From RGIG1681 sp045650505 (lineage in GTDB: Bacteria; Bacillota; Clostridia; Christensenellales; UBA1242), in NCBI GenBank assembly GCA_045650505.1, contig JAZRRE010000030.1, forward strand, positions 1 to 64,000: a stretch of 64,000 bases of DNA. Direction: 5' to 3'. How positions within the stretch are numbered: the first letter of the stretch is position 1; each line of letters starts with the position of its first letter. The notes below the pieces were generated by a model. The model had not been told where the DNA came from. It ran no database searches and saw only the letters and a program-made list of their open reading frames with translations. Both the position numbers and the translations under genes were made by a program. Of the stretch, positions 1-5,967 are shown in pieces.

Positions 1-1
1 A

Positions 2-196
2 AGAATTAAACAAATACTTCAAAATAAAATTCGAGCAGAACAAAACGACCATAATATAAATAATTTAAATTTAAAGCAATCTCGCAAAAATTTAAATACA
101 ACTTCTTTTAGAACTCATAGTACAAAAAAAAGAATTCGCCCAAGCATTCCATATAAAATTGTACCAGGTGGTGCTATTGTAGCAATAAAAAAATAA
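2..196 (+). CDS. C-terminal end of an unknown protein (partial at left edge)
   Basis: An open frame enters from the left edge and ends at a TAA at 194-196, giving 64 residues with no start codon in view. The visible part is basic and polar, and its last residues read PSIPYKIVPGGAIVAIKK. I do not recognise a family. A hairpin with a T-run follows directly, which supports a real gene end. The true start and size lie outside the window. Confidence 0.5.
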   Translation, partial: RIKQILQNKIRAEQNDHNINNLNLKQSRKNLNTTSFRTHSTKKRIRPSIPYKIVPGGAIVAIKK

Positions 197-226
197 AAAG
201 AGATGGCAAACACCACCTCTCTTTTT
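195..226 (+). terminator. Intrinsic terminator after the partial gene
   Basis: The A-rich arm AAAAAGAGA-TGG (195-206) pairs with CCA-CC-TCTCTTTTT (213-226), leaving a two-base bulge. The arm ends in a T-run on the plus strand. It separates the partial plus-strand gene from the converging small minus-strand gene. Confidence 0.6.
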
Positions 227-230
227 CTAT

Positions 231-359
231 TTAAAATTCTTCTTCATCAAAGTCTTCTTCTTTTTCTTCTTCATCAAGTTCTTCTAAAATGTCAACCATT
301 TCATCAAACTCTAAATCGTCCATATCATCAAACTTCACTTTACTTTCAAACCTTTTCAT
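231..359 (-). CDS. Small highly acidic protein, 42 residues, unknown function
   Basis: ATG at 359-357 opens 42 codons ending in TAA at 233-231. More than half of the residues are Asp or Glu; the start is MKRFESKVKFDDMDDLEF and the end is a run of E/D around EEEKEEDFDEEEF. A Shine-Dalgarno AGGTGG (370-365) lies 5 nt upstream of the ATG, and a promoter (TTGTTA, 18 nt, TATAAT) sits just before it, so this is probably expressed although short. No family is recognised. The charge resembles acidic C-terminal tails or nucleic-acid mimics, but that is only an impression. Confidence 0.6.
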   Translation of the reverse strand: MKRFESKVKFDDMDDLEFDEMVDILEELDEEEKEEDFDEEEF

Positions 360-376
360 TTTAACCACCTACTTTA

Positions 377-406
377 ATTATACCATAAACCCCACACTTC
401 TAACAA
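377..406 (-). promoter_or_regulatory. Sigma-A-type promoter of the small acidic gene
   Basis: On the minus strand TTGTTA (406-401) is followed after 18 nt by TATAAT (382-377). The start codon lies 17 nt beyond, leaving room for the AGGTGG ribosome site. Confidence 0.55.
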
Positions 407-410
407 CAAA

Positions 411-438
411 AAAAGAGAACCGATTTCGGTTCTCTTTT
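411..438 (-). terminator. Hairpin downstream of the tRNA-fMet remnant, probably the original tRNA terminator
   Basis: AAAAGAGAACCGA pairs perfectly with TCGGTTCTCTTTT around a 2-nt loop, with T-rich flanks. It lies immediately 3' of the truncated tRNA-fMet copy. Before the island inserted it would have followed the intact tRNA, so it is most simply read as the ancestral terminator of that tRNA gene. Confidence 0.6.
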
Positions 439-440
439 CA

Positions 441-487
441 ATTGGTTGCGGGGGGAGGACTCGAACCTCCGACCTTTGGGTTATGAG
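441..487 (-). pseudogene. Truncated tRNA-fMet 3' part (left attachment repeat)
   Basis: This 47-bp stretch is identical to 4460-4506, the 3' part of the intact tRNA-fMet from the anticodon loop through the T-arm, acceptor strand and CCA. The 5' half is missing: beyond 487 the sequence is unrelated. A 3'-end tRNA fragment facing an intact copy about 4 kb away is the usual scar of tyrosine-recombinase integration at a tRNA gene. Confidence 0.88.
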
Positions 488-684
488 GCGATTCTACAAC
501 ACCGACTTTTGTGATTTTTGATGATAATTCTTACCATATTTTAATGTATTGTCACACTCATAAACCCTGAATTTTTCAACATTTACAAAAACTTATTTTA
601 AAATATGATATTAAAAATCATCAAAAATAATAGTTATGATATAATACAACACATTTCACAAATTTTTGCAAATTTTGATAACTT

Positions 685-694
685 TTTGGTAGCA
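685..694 (+). repeat. Short repeat TTTGGTAGCA at left island end
   Basis: TTTGGTAGCA occurs here and again at 4367-4376, with a one-base variant TTTGGTTGCA at 4355-4364 just outside it. Each lies 100-200 bp inside an attachment repeat. Positions and direct orientation fit arm-type recombinase sites, but ten-base matches in AT-rich DNA are weak evidence. Confidence 0.3.
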
Positions 695-739
695 GTGAAT
701 CCAAATGTAAATTTACAAAACAGACTAGTTCTATTCTTG

Positions 740-1906
740 TTAAAAAGGAAAATCAACTTTATGTTTTGATTTCACATCTTGTAAACGAGTTTTTATCAAG
801 TCATTTGGTTTAGTAAAAAAATCATATAAACTTTGATAAAGTGTATATTCTCTTGGATTTCCATGTGAGGTAAAATCGCTAGAATAACATAAATCATTAT
901 TAACAAACTTTTGCAAACATTCTAAATAACTTGTTGACAATGAATTATCTAAATCATTATCACTTTCCCATTTCTTTATAGAACGAATTTCAGCTTCGGC
1001 CATCCACCTATCACCAAATGTTTTTGATTTTGTTTCATTAACATATAAAACAAATAACATATCATTATCAGTTAATTGACCTTCAGAATAAAGTTTTAAA
1101 AAAGTATCTCTTCGATAAGCAATATGTTTTTTTACACAATCCAAGATATGTTCATTTTTTAAATATTCTTTCATCTTTCTAAAATGGCTCATTTCAATAT
1201 CAAAGCTAAATTGACCCAATGAGCCAAAACCACATTCAGCTAATAATGATAACCCATTATCTATATCAACACCAACTATTTCAGCATCTCTAAATGCTAC
1301 TTTTGTATCATCAATATCTAACACCTTCTTATTTTTTTTCGCAAAATAATATAATAAAATTTTCTCATCATCAGTCAAATCTTCAACATCATTATTTGCA
1401 TCTGCTACTTCAACTGGAATAGTTGACAACATTGTCTCAAATAATGAAACATATTCAGTAGTTTTTTTTGATAGAGTTTGAATATTCGGTTTAGTTATAT
1501 CTAACGCTGAAGAAATTTTATCATGAATATAAAGCAAGTCTTCTTTATCAGTAAGTCTTCTTATTTTAAAATCTCCATTTAAAAAGCCATACATATTTTT
1601 TTCATCTATTCCAGGTAAAGCAATAACTATCGTTGGTTTTGCTTGATACCAAATAATACCAGCTTCATTTAAGCAATATGCACTCTTATAATACTCTGGT
1701 GAAAGAATAACTATATTCATTATCGAATTATCAAAATTCAATCTAATCTCATCTGAAATTTTGGCATCTACATCATTTCCAGGTAATGAAGAGCAAAAAA
1801 TGGCATTTTGTGGAATTCCCAATATCGCTAAATAATCTGTTAACTTGTTAACGAATTCCCTATCAATCCATCTATGACTAACAAAAATTATTTTATTCAA
1901 ATCCAT
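740..1906 (-). CDS. TIR-domain protein, probable NADase-type defence effector
   Basis: The protein has 388 residues; the start is the ATG preceded by GGAGG 4 nt upstream rather than the in-frame ATGs further up. Residues 1 to about 140 form a TIR domain: FVSHRW at 8-13 begins strand A, CSSLPG at 38-43 is the BB-loop region, and CLNEAGIIW at 78-86 carries the Glu81 expected at the catalytic position of NAD-cleaving TIR domains. The remaining 250 residues are not recognisable to me, and no SMR, NBS or STING partner is adjacent. It is divergent from the methyltransferase and sits in the tRNA island, so a role in anti-phage defence is likely but inferred. Confidence 0.75.
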   Translation of the reverse strand: MDLNKIIFVSHRWIDREFVNKLTDYLAILGIPQNAIFCSSLPGNDVDAKISDEIRLNFDNSIMNIVILSPEYYKSAYCLNEAGIIWYQAKPTIVIALPGIDEKNMYGFLNGDFKIRRLTDKEDLLYIHDKISSALDITKPNIQTLSKKTTEYVSLFETMLSTIPVEVADANNDVEDLTDDEKILLYYFAKKNKKVLDIDDTKVAFRDAEIVGVDIDNGLSLLAECGFGSLGQFSFDIEMSHFRKMKEYLKNEHILDCVKKHIAYRRDTFLKLYSEGQLTDNDMLFVLYVNETKSKTFGDRWMAEAEIRSIKKWESDNDLDNSLSTSYLECLQKFVNNDLCYSSDFTSHGNPREYTLYQSLYDFFTKPNDLIKTRLQDVKSKHKVDFPF

Positions 1907-1928
1907 AAAACCTCCAATAATTATCATC

Positions 1929-2025
1929 ATTATATCATAAAACTTTTGTTAAATGAAGACTATAAGACATTTTACTCAAATTATATTGATAAATATTTGC
2001 AAATCCATATCACTTATGATATTAT
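1929..2025. promoter_or_regulatory. Divergent promoters of the TIR gene and methyltransferase
   Basis: Toward the TIR gene an extended -10 TGATATAAT is seen (1937-1929, minus strand). Toward the methyltransferase TTGCAA (1997-2002), a 17-nt spacer and TATTAT (2020-2025) form a good promoter. The 159-bp interval between the two start codons holds both, so the genes could be co-regulated. Confidence 0.5.
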
Positions 2026-2039
2026 TATTTTATCAAATA

Positions 2040-2051
2040 GCGGCGTGCCGC
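2040..2051. repeat. GC-rich 12-bp inverted repeat before the methyltransferase
   Basis: GCGGC-GT-GCCGC forms a near-perfect palindrome in otherwise very AT-rich DNA, 5 to 16 nt downstream of the -10 box end and 14 nt before the start codon. It could be an operator or the methyltransferase's own target for autoregulation. Neither can be shown from sequence alone. Confidence 0.4.
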
Positions 2052-2065
2052 AAAAAGAGGTTGCT

Positions 2066-3031
2066 ATGGATTTGAAATGTGCTTCATTTTTCGCAGGCGT
2101 TGGCGGAATAGATAAAGGATTTGAGTTGGCTGGATTTAAAACAGTTTTTGCTAATGAATTTGATAAAAACGCATCTGTTACTTATAAAGCTAATTATCCA
2201 GAGGTTGAATTTTCAATAGAAGATATAAGAAATTTAGATGCAGTTAAAGACATTCCGAACTTTGATATTCTACTTGCCGGGTTTCCTTGTCAAGCATTTT
2301 CTGTAGCTGGTTACAGGCAAGGATTTAATGACGAAAAAGGCAGAGGCAATTTATTTTTTGAGTTGGCTCGTATAATTGAAAAAAAACAACCTCAAATAAT
2401 ATTCCTAGAGAATGTAAAAAATTTGGTTTCTCACGACAATGGAAACACTTTTGCCGTTATCAGTGACACCCTAGATAAACTTGGTTATCATACAAAGTCA
2501 ATGGTTTTAAATTCTTGCAACTATGGCAATATTCCTCAATCAAGAGAACGCATCTACATTGTTGGATTTAAGAATAAAGAACATTATAAAAATTTTGATT
2601 TTCCAAAGCCTGTAAAGTTAGAAAAACTATTGCAGGATGTTATTGATTTTAAAAACGAGCAAGATGAAAAATTTTATTACACTAATAAGTGCAAATTTTA
2701 TGATACATTAAAAGAAGGAATAATTAACTCAGACACCATTTATCAATGGCGAAGAATATATGTAAGAGAAAATAAAAGTCAATTATGTCCAACTCTAACC
2801 GCAAATATGGGTATGGGAGGACATAATGTTCCTTTAATTAAAACTTATTCTAATAAAATAAGAAAATTGACACCTAGAGAATGTTTTAACCTACAAGGAT
2901 TTCCATCTTCATTTATCTTACCCAAAGAACTCTCTAATAGCGCTCTTTACAAACAAGCTGGAAACTCTGTTGTTGTAACAGTCATAAATAGAATAGCTTG
3001 TGAAATTAAAAAAGCCATAGAAGAAAAATAA
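2066..3031 (+). CDS. DNA (cytosine-5-)-methyltransferase, type II
   Basis: This 321-residue enzyme would transfer methyl from S-adenosylmethionine to cytosine C5 in a short DNA target. The motifs appear in order: motif I FFAGVGGIDKGFE at 8-20, motif IV GFPCQAFSVAG with catalytic Cys75, motif VI ENVKN near 113, motif VIII QSRERIYIVGF, then motif IX/X RKLTPRECFNLQGFP and KQAGNSV near the C-terminus. The ATG at 2066 was chosen because AAGAGG precedes it and motif I begins right after, in keeping with the family. It faces the endonuclease gene tail to tail across a shared terminator. The specificity is unknown; the target-recognition region (about 190-250) is short. Confidence 0.93.
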   Translation: MDLKCASFFAGVGGIDKGFELAGFKTVFANEFDKNASVTYKANYPEVEFSIEDIRNLDAVKDIPNFDILLAGFPCQAFSVAGYRQGFNDEKGRGNLFFELARIIEKKQPQIIFLENVKNLVSHDNGNTFAVISDTLDKLGYHTKSMVLNSCNYGNIPQSRERIYIVGFKNKEHYKNFDFPKPVKLEKLLQDVIDFKNEQDEKFYYTNKCKFYDTLKEGIINSDTIYQWRRIYVRENKSQLCPTLTANMGMGGHNVPLIKTYSNKIRKLTPRECFNLQGFPSSFILPKELSNSALYKQAGNSVVVTVINRIACEIKKAIEEK

Positions 3032-3056
3032 AAGGTACTTTAAAAGTACCTTTTTT
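3031..3056. terminator. Bidirectional terminator between methyltransferase and endonuclease genes
   Basis: AAAGGTACTTT and AAAGTACCTTT form an 11-bp stem around one base, with A-run and T-run flanks on both sides. It lies exactly between the two convergent stop codons. Confidence 0.8.
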
Positions 3057-3057
3057 A

Positions 3058-4194
3058 TTATTCTTCATTTTCAAGATTGTAAAATTGTTCATATGTTCCA
3101 ATTTCGGAAAAGTCTATTGAGTAATTTTCATTGTCGTATTTAGTTATAACAACGCTATCAATTCCAAATAGTTCTAACATTTCATATGTTACTAGTGTGC
3201 CTTCTTGAAGTTCAAAAACTTCTCTCAACAACCATTCTCCTAAAATTTTATTCGGATTACTCATTATTGCTTTACCATTTTCTTGACAAATTTTAGCAGA
3301 AATAACATTGCCATTAGGCAATCTAAGATTGAATGTTTGCTCTGGTGGTGGAAAGAATCCTATATTTCTATCCCTATCTTCTGCTGGGAATGGAATATAA
3401 ATTTCGCTTGGATGCCTTGGTCTACCTTGTGCATTCCATTGATTCAACCCACTTTTTTCAAAAACAAATTTTGAACCATCTCTTTTTGTTGAATAAAGTC
3501 TCAAACAAATTTGTTCATAATTTGTAGTTGGTTGATTTCCTGTTACATTAGGTAAAGCATTGTTTATATTAGACAAACAAGTATATGGGTCTTCTAAAAT
3601 ATCAACACCAAATGTATCTAGAACCTCCAAGTTTTCAAATATCATATAAAGTGTATTTTTTGATAAGCTAAAATGATAAATATGGTTTCCATCAGTAAAG
3701 TAAATATTATTATCTGAACTTCTATCATCTAAAAGTCGAATATTTTCAATATCAATGAAATCAAAAGAATGTTCACATATTTGCATATATCCTGGAATTC
3801 TTTTAATAATGTGGTAAATCATATTTGTTAATCCGTGCAAATTTTTAGTGACTCTAATTCGCTCATTTCGCAACACAGATATTCTTTGTACTAATTCCAA
3901 TCCTGTTAAACCAGCAAATGTAGTTCTTAATCTATTAAATTCCGCAACTTTTTGGTCATCACTTCCAACCCAAGTTTTTAAACCAATTCCTATATTGTTT
4001 TTTTTCGCATCCGCAGAACAATCACTTCTAGAAATATTGTCTGCTTGAAAATATTTGCAAAAAACATTTTCTTGAACTCTATAAGGAAGATATGGGCTAT
4101 CACTGTCTGAAAAAAGTCTTGTTAATTTTCCAATAATAGACAACATATTTTTATATTCTAATTTTTGCTCATCTGTTTGATTCTCATAAAACAT
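3058..4194 (-). CDS. Probable type II restriction endonuclease partnered with the methyltransferase
   Basis: The protein has 378 residues. Of two close ATGs the second (4194) is preferred because AAGGAG sits 8 nt before it. The N-terminal half has SDCSADAKKNNIGIGLKTW followed by QKVAEFN, which resembles an acidic-plus-Lys nuclease core of restriction enzymes. The C-terminal third (PSEIYIPFPAEDRDRNIGFF, then LGEWLLREVF and a YSIDF end) resembles the B3-like DNA-recognition domain of NgoFVII/BfiI-type enzymes. The location beside a solitary C5 methyltransferase in a defence island strengthens this. Family and catalytic residues are inferences from memory of such enzymes, not confirmed. Confidence 0.6.
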   Translation of the reverse strand: MFYENQTDEQKLEYKNMLSIIGKLTRLFSDSDSPYLPYRVQENVFCKYFQADNISRSDCSADAKKNNIGIGLKTWVGSDDQKVAEFNRLRTTFAGLTGLELVQRISVLRNERIRVTKNLHGLTNMIYHIIKRIPGYMQICEHSFDFIDIENIRLLDDRSSDNNIYFTDGNHIYHFSLSKNTLYMIFENLEVLDTFGVDILEDPYTCLSNINNALPNVTGNQPTTNYEQICLRLYSTKRDGSKFVFEKSGLNQWNAQGRPRHPSEIYIPFPAEDRDRNIGFFPPPEQTFNLRLPNGNVISAKICQENGKAIMSNPNKILGEWLLREVFELQEGTLVTYEMLELFGIDSVVITKYDNENYSIDFSEIGTYEQFYNLENEE

Positions 4195-4354
4195 ATTCAT
4201 GTCTCCTTATTCAGAGTATAACATAAATATACCAAAATTCATCCAAGATTTATAATATTTTTAGAAATTTATATTTTTTACATTAAAAACAACATCAACC
4301 AACACCTCACGACATAATACATAATTGAAGAGTTTCTTAGGTTTTTTTCAATTT

Positions 4355-4376
4355 TTTGGTTGCAAATTTGGTAGCA
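4355..4376 (+). repeat. Tandem TTTGGTtGCA / TTTGGTaGCA at right island end
   Basis: Two direct copies, TTTGGTTGCA (4355-4364) and TTTGGTAGCA (4367-4376), lie 12 bp apart centre to centre, about 85 bp from the attachment repeat; the second equals the copy at 685-694. They are candidate recombinase arm sites only. Confidence 0.35.
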
Positions 4377-4429
4377 AATGCCCAAAAATGGGATGTTTTT
4401 TGCTGCAAATTTTTTAGGCAAAATAAAAT

Positions 4430-4456
4430 GTGAACCCTGATAAATTCAGGATTCAC
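4430..4456 (-). terminator. Terminator of tRNA-fMet brought in by the island
   Basis: On the minus strand GTGAATCCTGA pairs with TCAGGGTTCAC (one wobble) around five bases, followed by ATTTTATTTTG. It begins only 6 nt past the tRNA CCA end, so the island supplies a replacement terminator for the tRNA it split. Confidence 0.7.
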
Positions 4457-4461
4457 ACGAT

Positions 4462-4537
4462 TGGTTGCGGGGGGAGGACTCGAACCTCCGACCTTTGGGT
4501 TATGAGCCCAACGAGCTGCCAACTGCTCTACCCCGCG
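4462..4537 (-). tRNA. Initiator tRNA-fMet (CAT), CCA encoded
   Basis: This 76-nt cloverleaf begins CGCGGGG and ends CCCCGCA-A-CCA. C1 faces A72, the mismatch that marks bacterial initiator tRNA. The anticodon stem carries the three G:C pairs GGG/CCC around CTCATAA, the second initiator hallmark. The T-arm GGTTCGAGTCC is standard. The gene has its own promoter (4569-4597) and hosts the island at its 3' end. Confidence 0.95.
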
Positions 4538-4568
4538 ATATAGGTCATATTGTTTTTACAACATAATT

Positions 4569-4597
4569 ATATTACACTACAAAAAAAAATATGTCAA
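4569..4597 (-). promoter_or_regulatory. Promoter of tRNA-fMet
   Basis: On the minus strand TTGACA (4597-4592), a 17-nt spacer and TAATAT (4574-4569) lie about 30 nt before the mature tRNA 5' end. The overlapping TATAAT two bases further could also serve as the -10. Confidence 0.65.
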
Positions 4598-4651
4598 TAC
4601 CCTGACACATTTTTTTAAAATTTTTTAAGATTATTTTTGAATTTTTTAGAT

Positions 4652-4936
4652 TTATTTATCAGTTTTTGTTTTTCTATTTGACTTCTTTTCCCAAATTTTG
4701 CGAACTGCTTTAAGTGAAAGAGTTGAAAGCAAGAAACCAATAACCGGCACAACTGAACTTAAAAATATATTAGTCGCTTTTGAAATTAAATATGAGTACG
4801 CCACCACAACAATATATGTTAAAATTCCAATGCAAATTCTTCGTGTCCACGAGGTTTCCCATTTTTTATCTGTTTCAACCTTGTGGTTTCTATCTTTAAT
4901 TTTATTAACCTCAACCTCTAATTCTTCAATTTCCAT
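4652..4936 (-). CDS. Small membrane protein with N-terminal charged helix, unknown function
   Basis: The protein has 94 residues, starting at the ATG with AGGAGG 6 nt upstream. Residues 1-30 are an acidic/basic helical stretch (MEIEELEVEVNKIKDRN). Two hydrophobic segments follow (about 38-58 and 62-80), and the tail is lysine/arginine rich (KSNRKTKTDK). I recognise no family. It lies downstream of divIC on the same strand but is separated by a terminator, so it may be transcribed alone. Confidence 0.7.
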   Translation of the reverse strand: MEIEELEVEVNKIKDRNHKVETDKKWETSWTRRICIGILTYIVVVAYSYLISKATNIFLSSVVPVIGFLLSTLSLKAVRKIWEKKSNRKTKTDK

Positions 4937-4988
4937 AGAAACCTCCTGAATGAAAATATATATCATAATTATAAAAAAGTAAATATAA

Positions 4989-5016
4989 AAAACACACATA
5001 TTTCTATGTGTGTTTT
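4989..5016 (-). terminator. Terminator after divIC
   Basis: AAAACACACATA and TATGTGTGTTTT form a perfect 12-bp stem around TTTC, immediately beyond the divIC stop on the minus strand, with a run of T in that direction. Confidence 0.8.
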
Positions 5017-5019
5017 GGT

Positions 5020-5301
5020 TTATTCAAAAATATAAAGATTTTCATCTTCGCGAATCATTCCAAGATGGTCACGTGCCTGCGATTCTAAATATTCATCAGA
5101 GTTCATATAGCCAAGGTTATTTTCAAGAGCAGATTGTTCTTGTTTTAAGCTAGCAATCATTTCATCATATTTTGCTTGTTTGCGCCTTGCCTTTCCAAGT
5201 GACACAAACGAAAACACTGAAAAAACAACAACCGCTACCAATGCAAAAATGCAACCAGCAATAATTCTTTCAACCTTTTTTGCTTGTCTGTAATTTTCCA
5301 T
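5020..5301 (-). CDS. divIC: Septum formation initiator, DivIC/FtsB family
   Basis: The protein has 93 residues: a short cytoplasmic start, one membrane helix (about 13-35, RIIAGCIFALVAVVVFSVF), a coiled coil (about 40-62, ARRKQAKYDEMIASLKQEQ) and the conserved end SQARDHLGMIREDENLYIF typical of DivIC/FtsB. In Bacillota this bitopic protein works with FtsL and DivIB in the divisome. It overlaps the 3' end of yabQ by 32 bases; the order yabP-yabQ-divIC matches Bacillus and supports all three calls. Confidence 0.88.
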   Translation of the reverse strand: MENYRQAKKVERIIAGCIFALVAVVVFSVFSFVSLGKARRKQAKYDEMIASLKQEQSALENNLGYMNSDEYLESQARDHLGMIREDENLYIFE

Positions 5302-5638
5302 AACCTCGCTTTTCCTTTTTTAATTTTGCAACCCCATTATATAACACTCTCGCAAAATTTGTAAAGAAAAAATCGATACTAATTTTAACTAAAATCAAGC
5401 CTAACACCATTGAAATTAAGCCAAACCAGCACACACGATAGTTATTAAACACAAAAGACATCCTTGCAAAAGTGAAACCAAAAAGCACCCAAAAACAAAA
5501 TCCCACAATGTTTGACACATAAACATTTCGTTTTGAGAGCTTAACAACCATTTTGCAAAAAACATAAAACAGCCCCAAAATCAGCCCTGCCCACAAAAAC
5601 TTTGCACCAACAGAAATTAAATGATTTTTGAAAAACAC
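5270..5638 (-). CDS. yabQ: Spore cortex biosynthesis protein YabQ-like
   Basis: The protein has 122 residues, starting at GTG that overlaps the yabP stop by one base (TAGTG), which suggests translational coupling. Three to four membrane segments are visible (about 8-30, 42-60, 70-92), then a basic tail (KLKKEKRGYGK). It stops at TGA. Sequence identity to YabQ is weak by eye; the call rests on the membrane topology, size and its place between YabP and DivIC. In Bacillus YabQ sits in the outer forespore membrane and is needed for cortex formation. Confidence 0.75.
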   Translation of the reverse strand: MFFKNHLISVGAKFLWAGLILGLFYVFCKMVVKLSKRNVYVSNIVGFCFWVLFGFTFARMSFVFNNYRVCWFGLISMVLGLILVKISIDFFFTNFARVLYNGVAKLKKEKRGYGKLQTSKKG

Positions 5639-5919
5639 TATTTAAAAACCTTTTTCAAAAATGACTTTTTTGTGAGCCTATTTTCATATTTGAGTCCTGA
5701 AATGTTTCCACTTGCAACAAGCAAGCCTTCTTCTGGCACAAGTTTTGAAATTGAAAGATTTGTGCCGGTCACAAACACAAACGAATCTTGAAGCTTTGCA
5801 ATAATCTCTTTATCTGTGCTCGACATCACTTCAGTTGCGCCTTGAATTTCAATTTTTTCTTTATTCAAAATGCTAACTGAATGATTGCTTTTCACCAAAT
5901 TTTTTGAATTAATTTCCAT
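5638..5919 (-). CDS. yabP: Sporulation protein YabP
   Basis: The protein has 93 residues. The ATG at 5919 has AGGGG 8 nt before it; a TTG further upstream would lie inside the recD2 terminator and is rejected. The pattern is typical of the YabP/YqfC family: HSVSILNKEKIEIQGATEVMSSTDKEI, then a beta-rich stretch with LVPEEGLLVASGNISGLKYE. In Bacillus it is expressed under sporulation control in the mother cell and acts with YabQ in cortex formation. Here it opens the yabP-yabQ-divIC operon; whether this organism actually sporulates cannot be told. Confidence 0.85.
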   Translation of the reverse strand: MEINSKNLVKSNHSVSILNKEKIEIQGATEVMSSTDKEIIAKLQDSFVFVTGTNLSISKLVPEEGLLVASGNISGLKYENRLTKKSFLKKVFK

Positions 5920-5923
5920 AATA

Positions 5924-5963
5924 AAAACCCCTGTTAAAACATTATGTTTCTTCAAGGGGTTTT
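5924..5963 (-). terminator. Terminator between recD2 and yabP, overlapping the yabP ribosome site
   Basis: AAAACCCC and GGGGTTTT form the base; the long loop includes a second small stem (AAACAT/ATGTTT). It follows the recD2 stop at once. The AGGGG used as ribosome site by yabP is part of the 3' arm, so the folded form would also hide that site. Confidence 0.55.
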
Positions 5964-5967
5964 ATGA

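Larger units (their letters stand above)
441..4506. mobile_element. Genomic island in tRNA-fMet with TIR and restriction-modification cargo
   Basis: Two identical 47-bp repeats (441-487 and 4460-4506) bound a segment with a 4,019-bp repeat unit. The right repeat completes a functional tRNA-fMet; the left is a remnant. Inside are a TIR-domain protein, a DNA cytosine methyltransferase and a probable restriction endonuclease, all defence-type cargo. No integrase, relaxase or transposase reads through in the interval, so the element is either decayed, mobilised in trans, or uses a recombinase encoded elsewhere. The boundaries are seen directly; mobility is inferred. Confidence 0.8.

Noticed and set aside
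289..486. Plus-strand open frame of 65 codons ending in the tRNA remnant
   Set aside because: It overlaps the small acidic gene, a terminator and a tRNA fragment; its last residues (GGGLEPPTFGL) are only the translated tRNA T-arm.
1874..2065. Upstream extension of the methyltransferase to an ATG at 1874
   Set aside because: The extra 64 residues overlap the divergent TIR gene and its promoter and precede the normal family start; the ATG at 2066 with AAGAGG fits motif I.
4337..4522. Minus-strand open frame of 61 codons beginning inside tRNA-fMet
   Set aside because: The first twenty residues are the translated tRNA 3' half, and the rest is the terminator and arm-like repeats. Not a protein gene.
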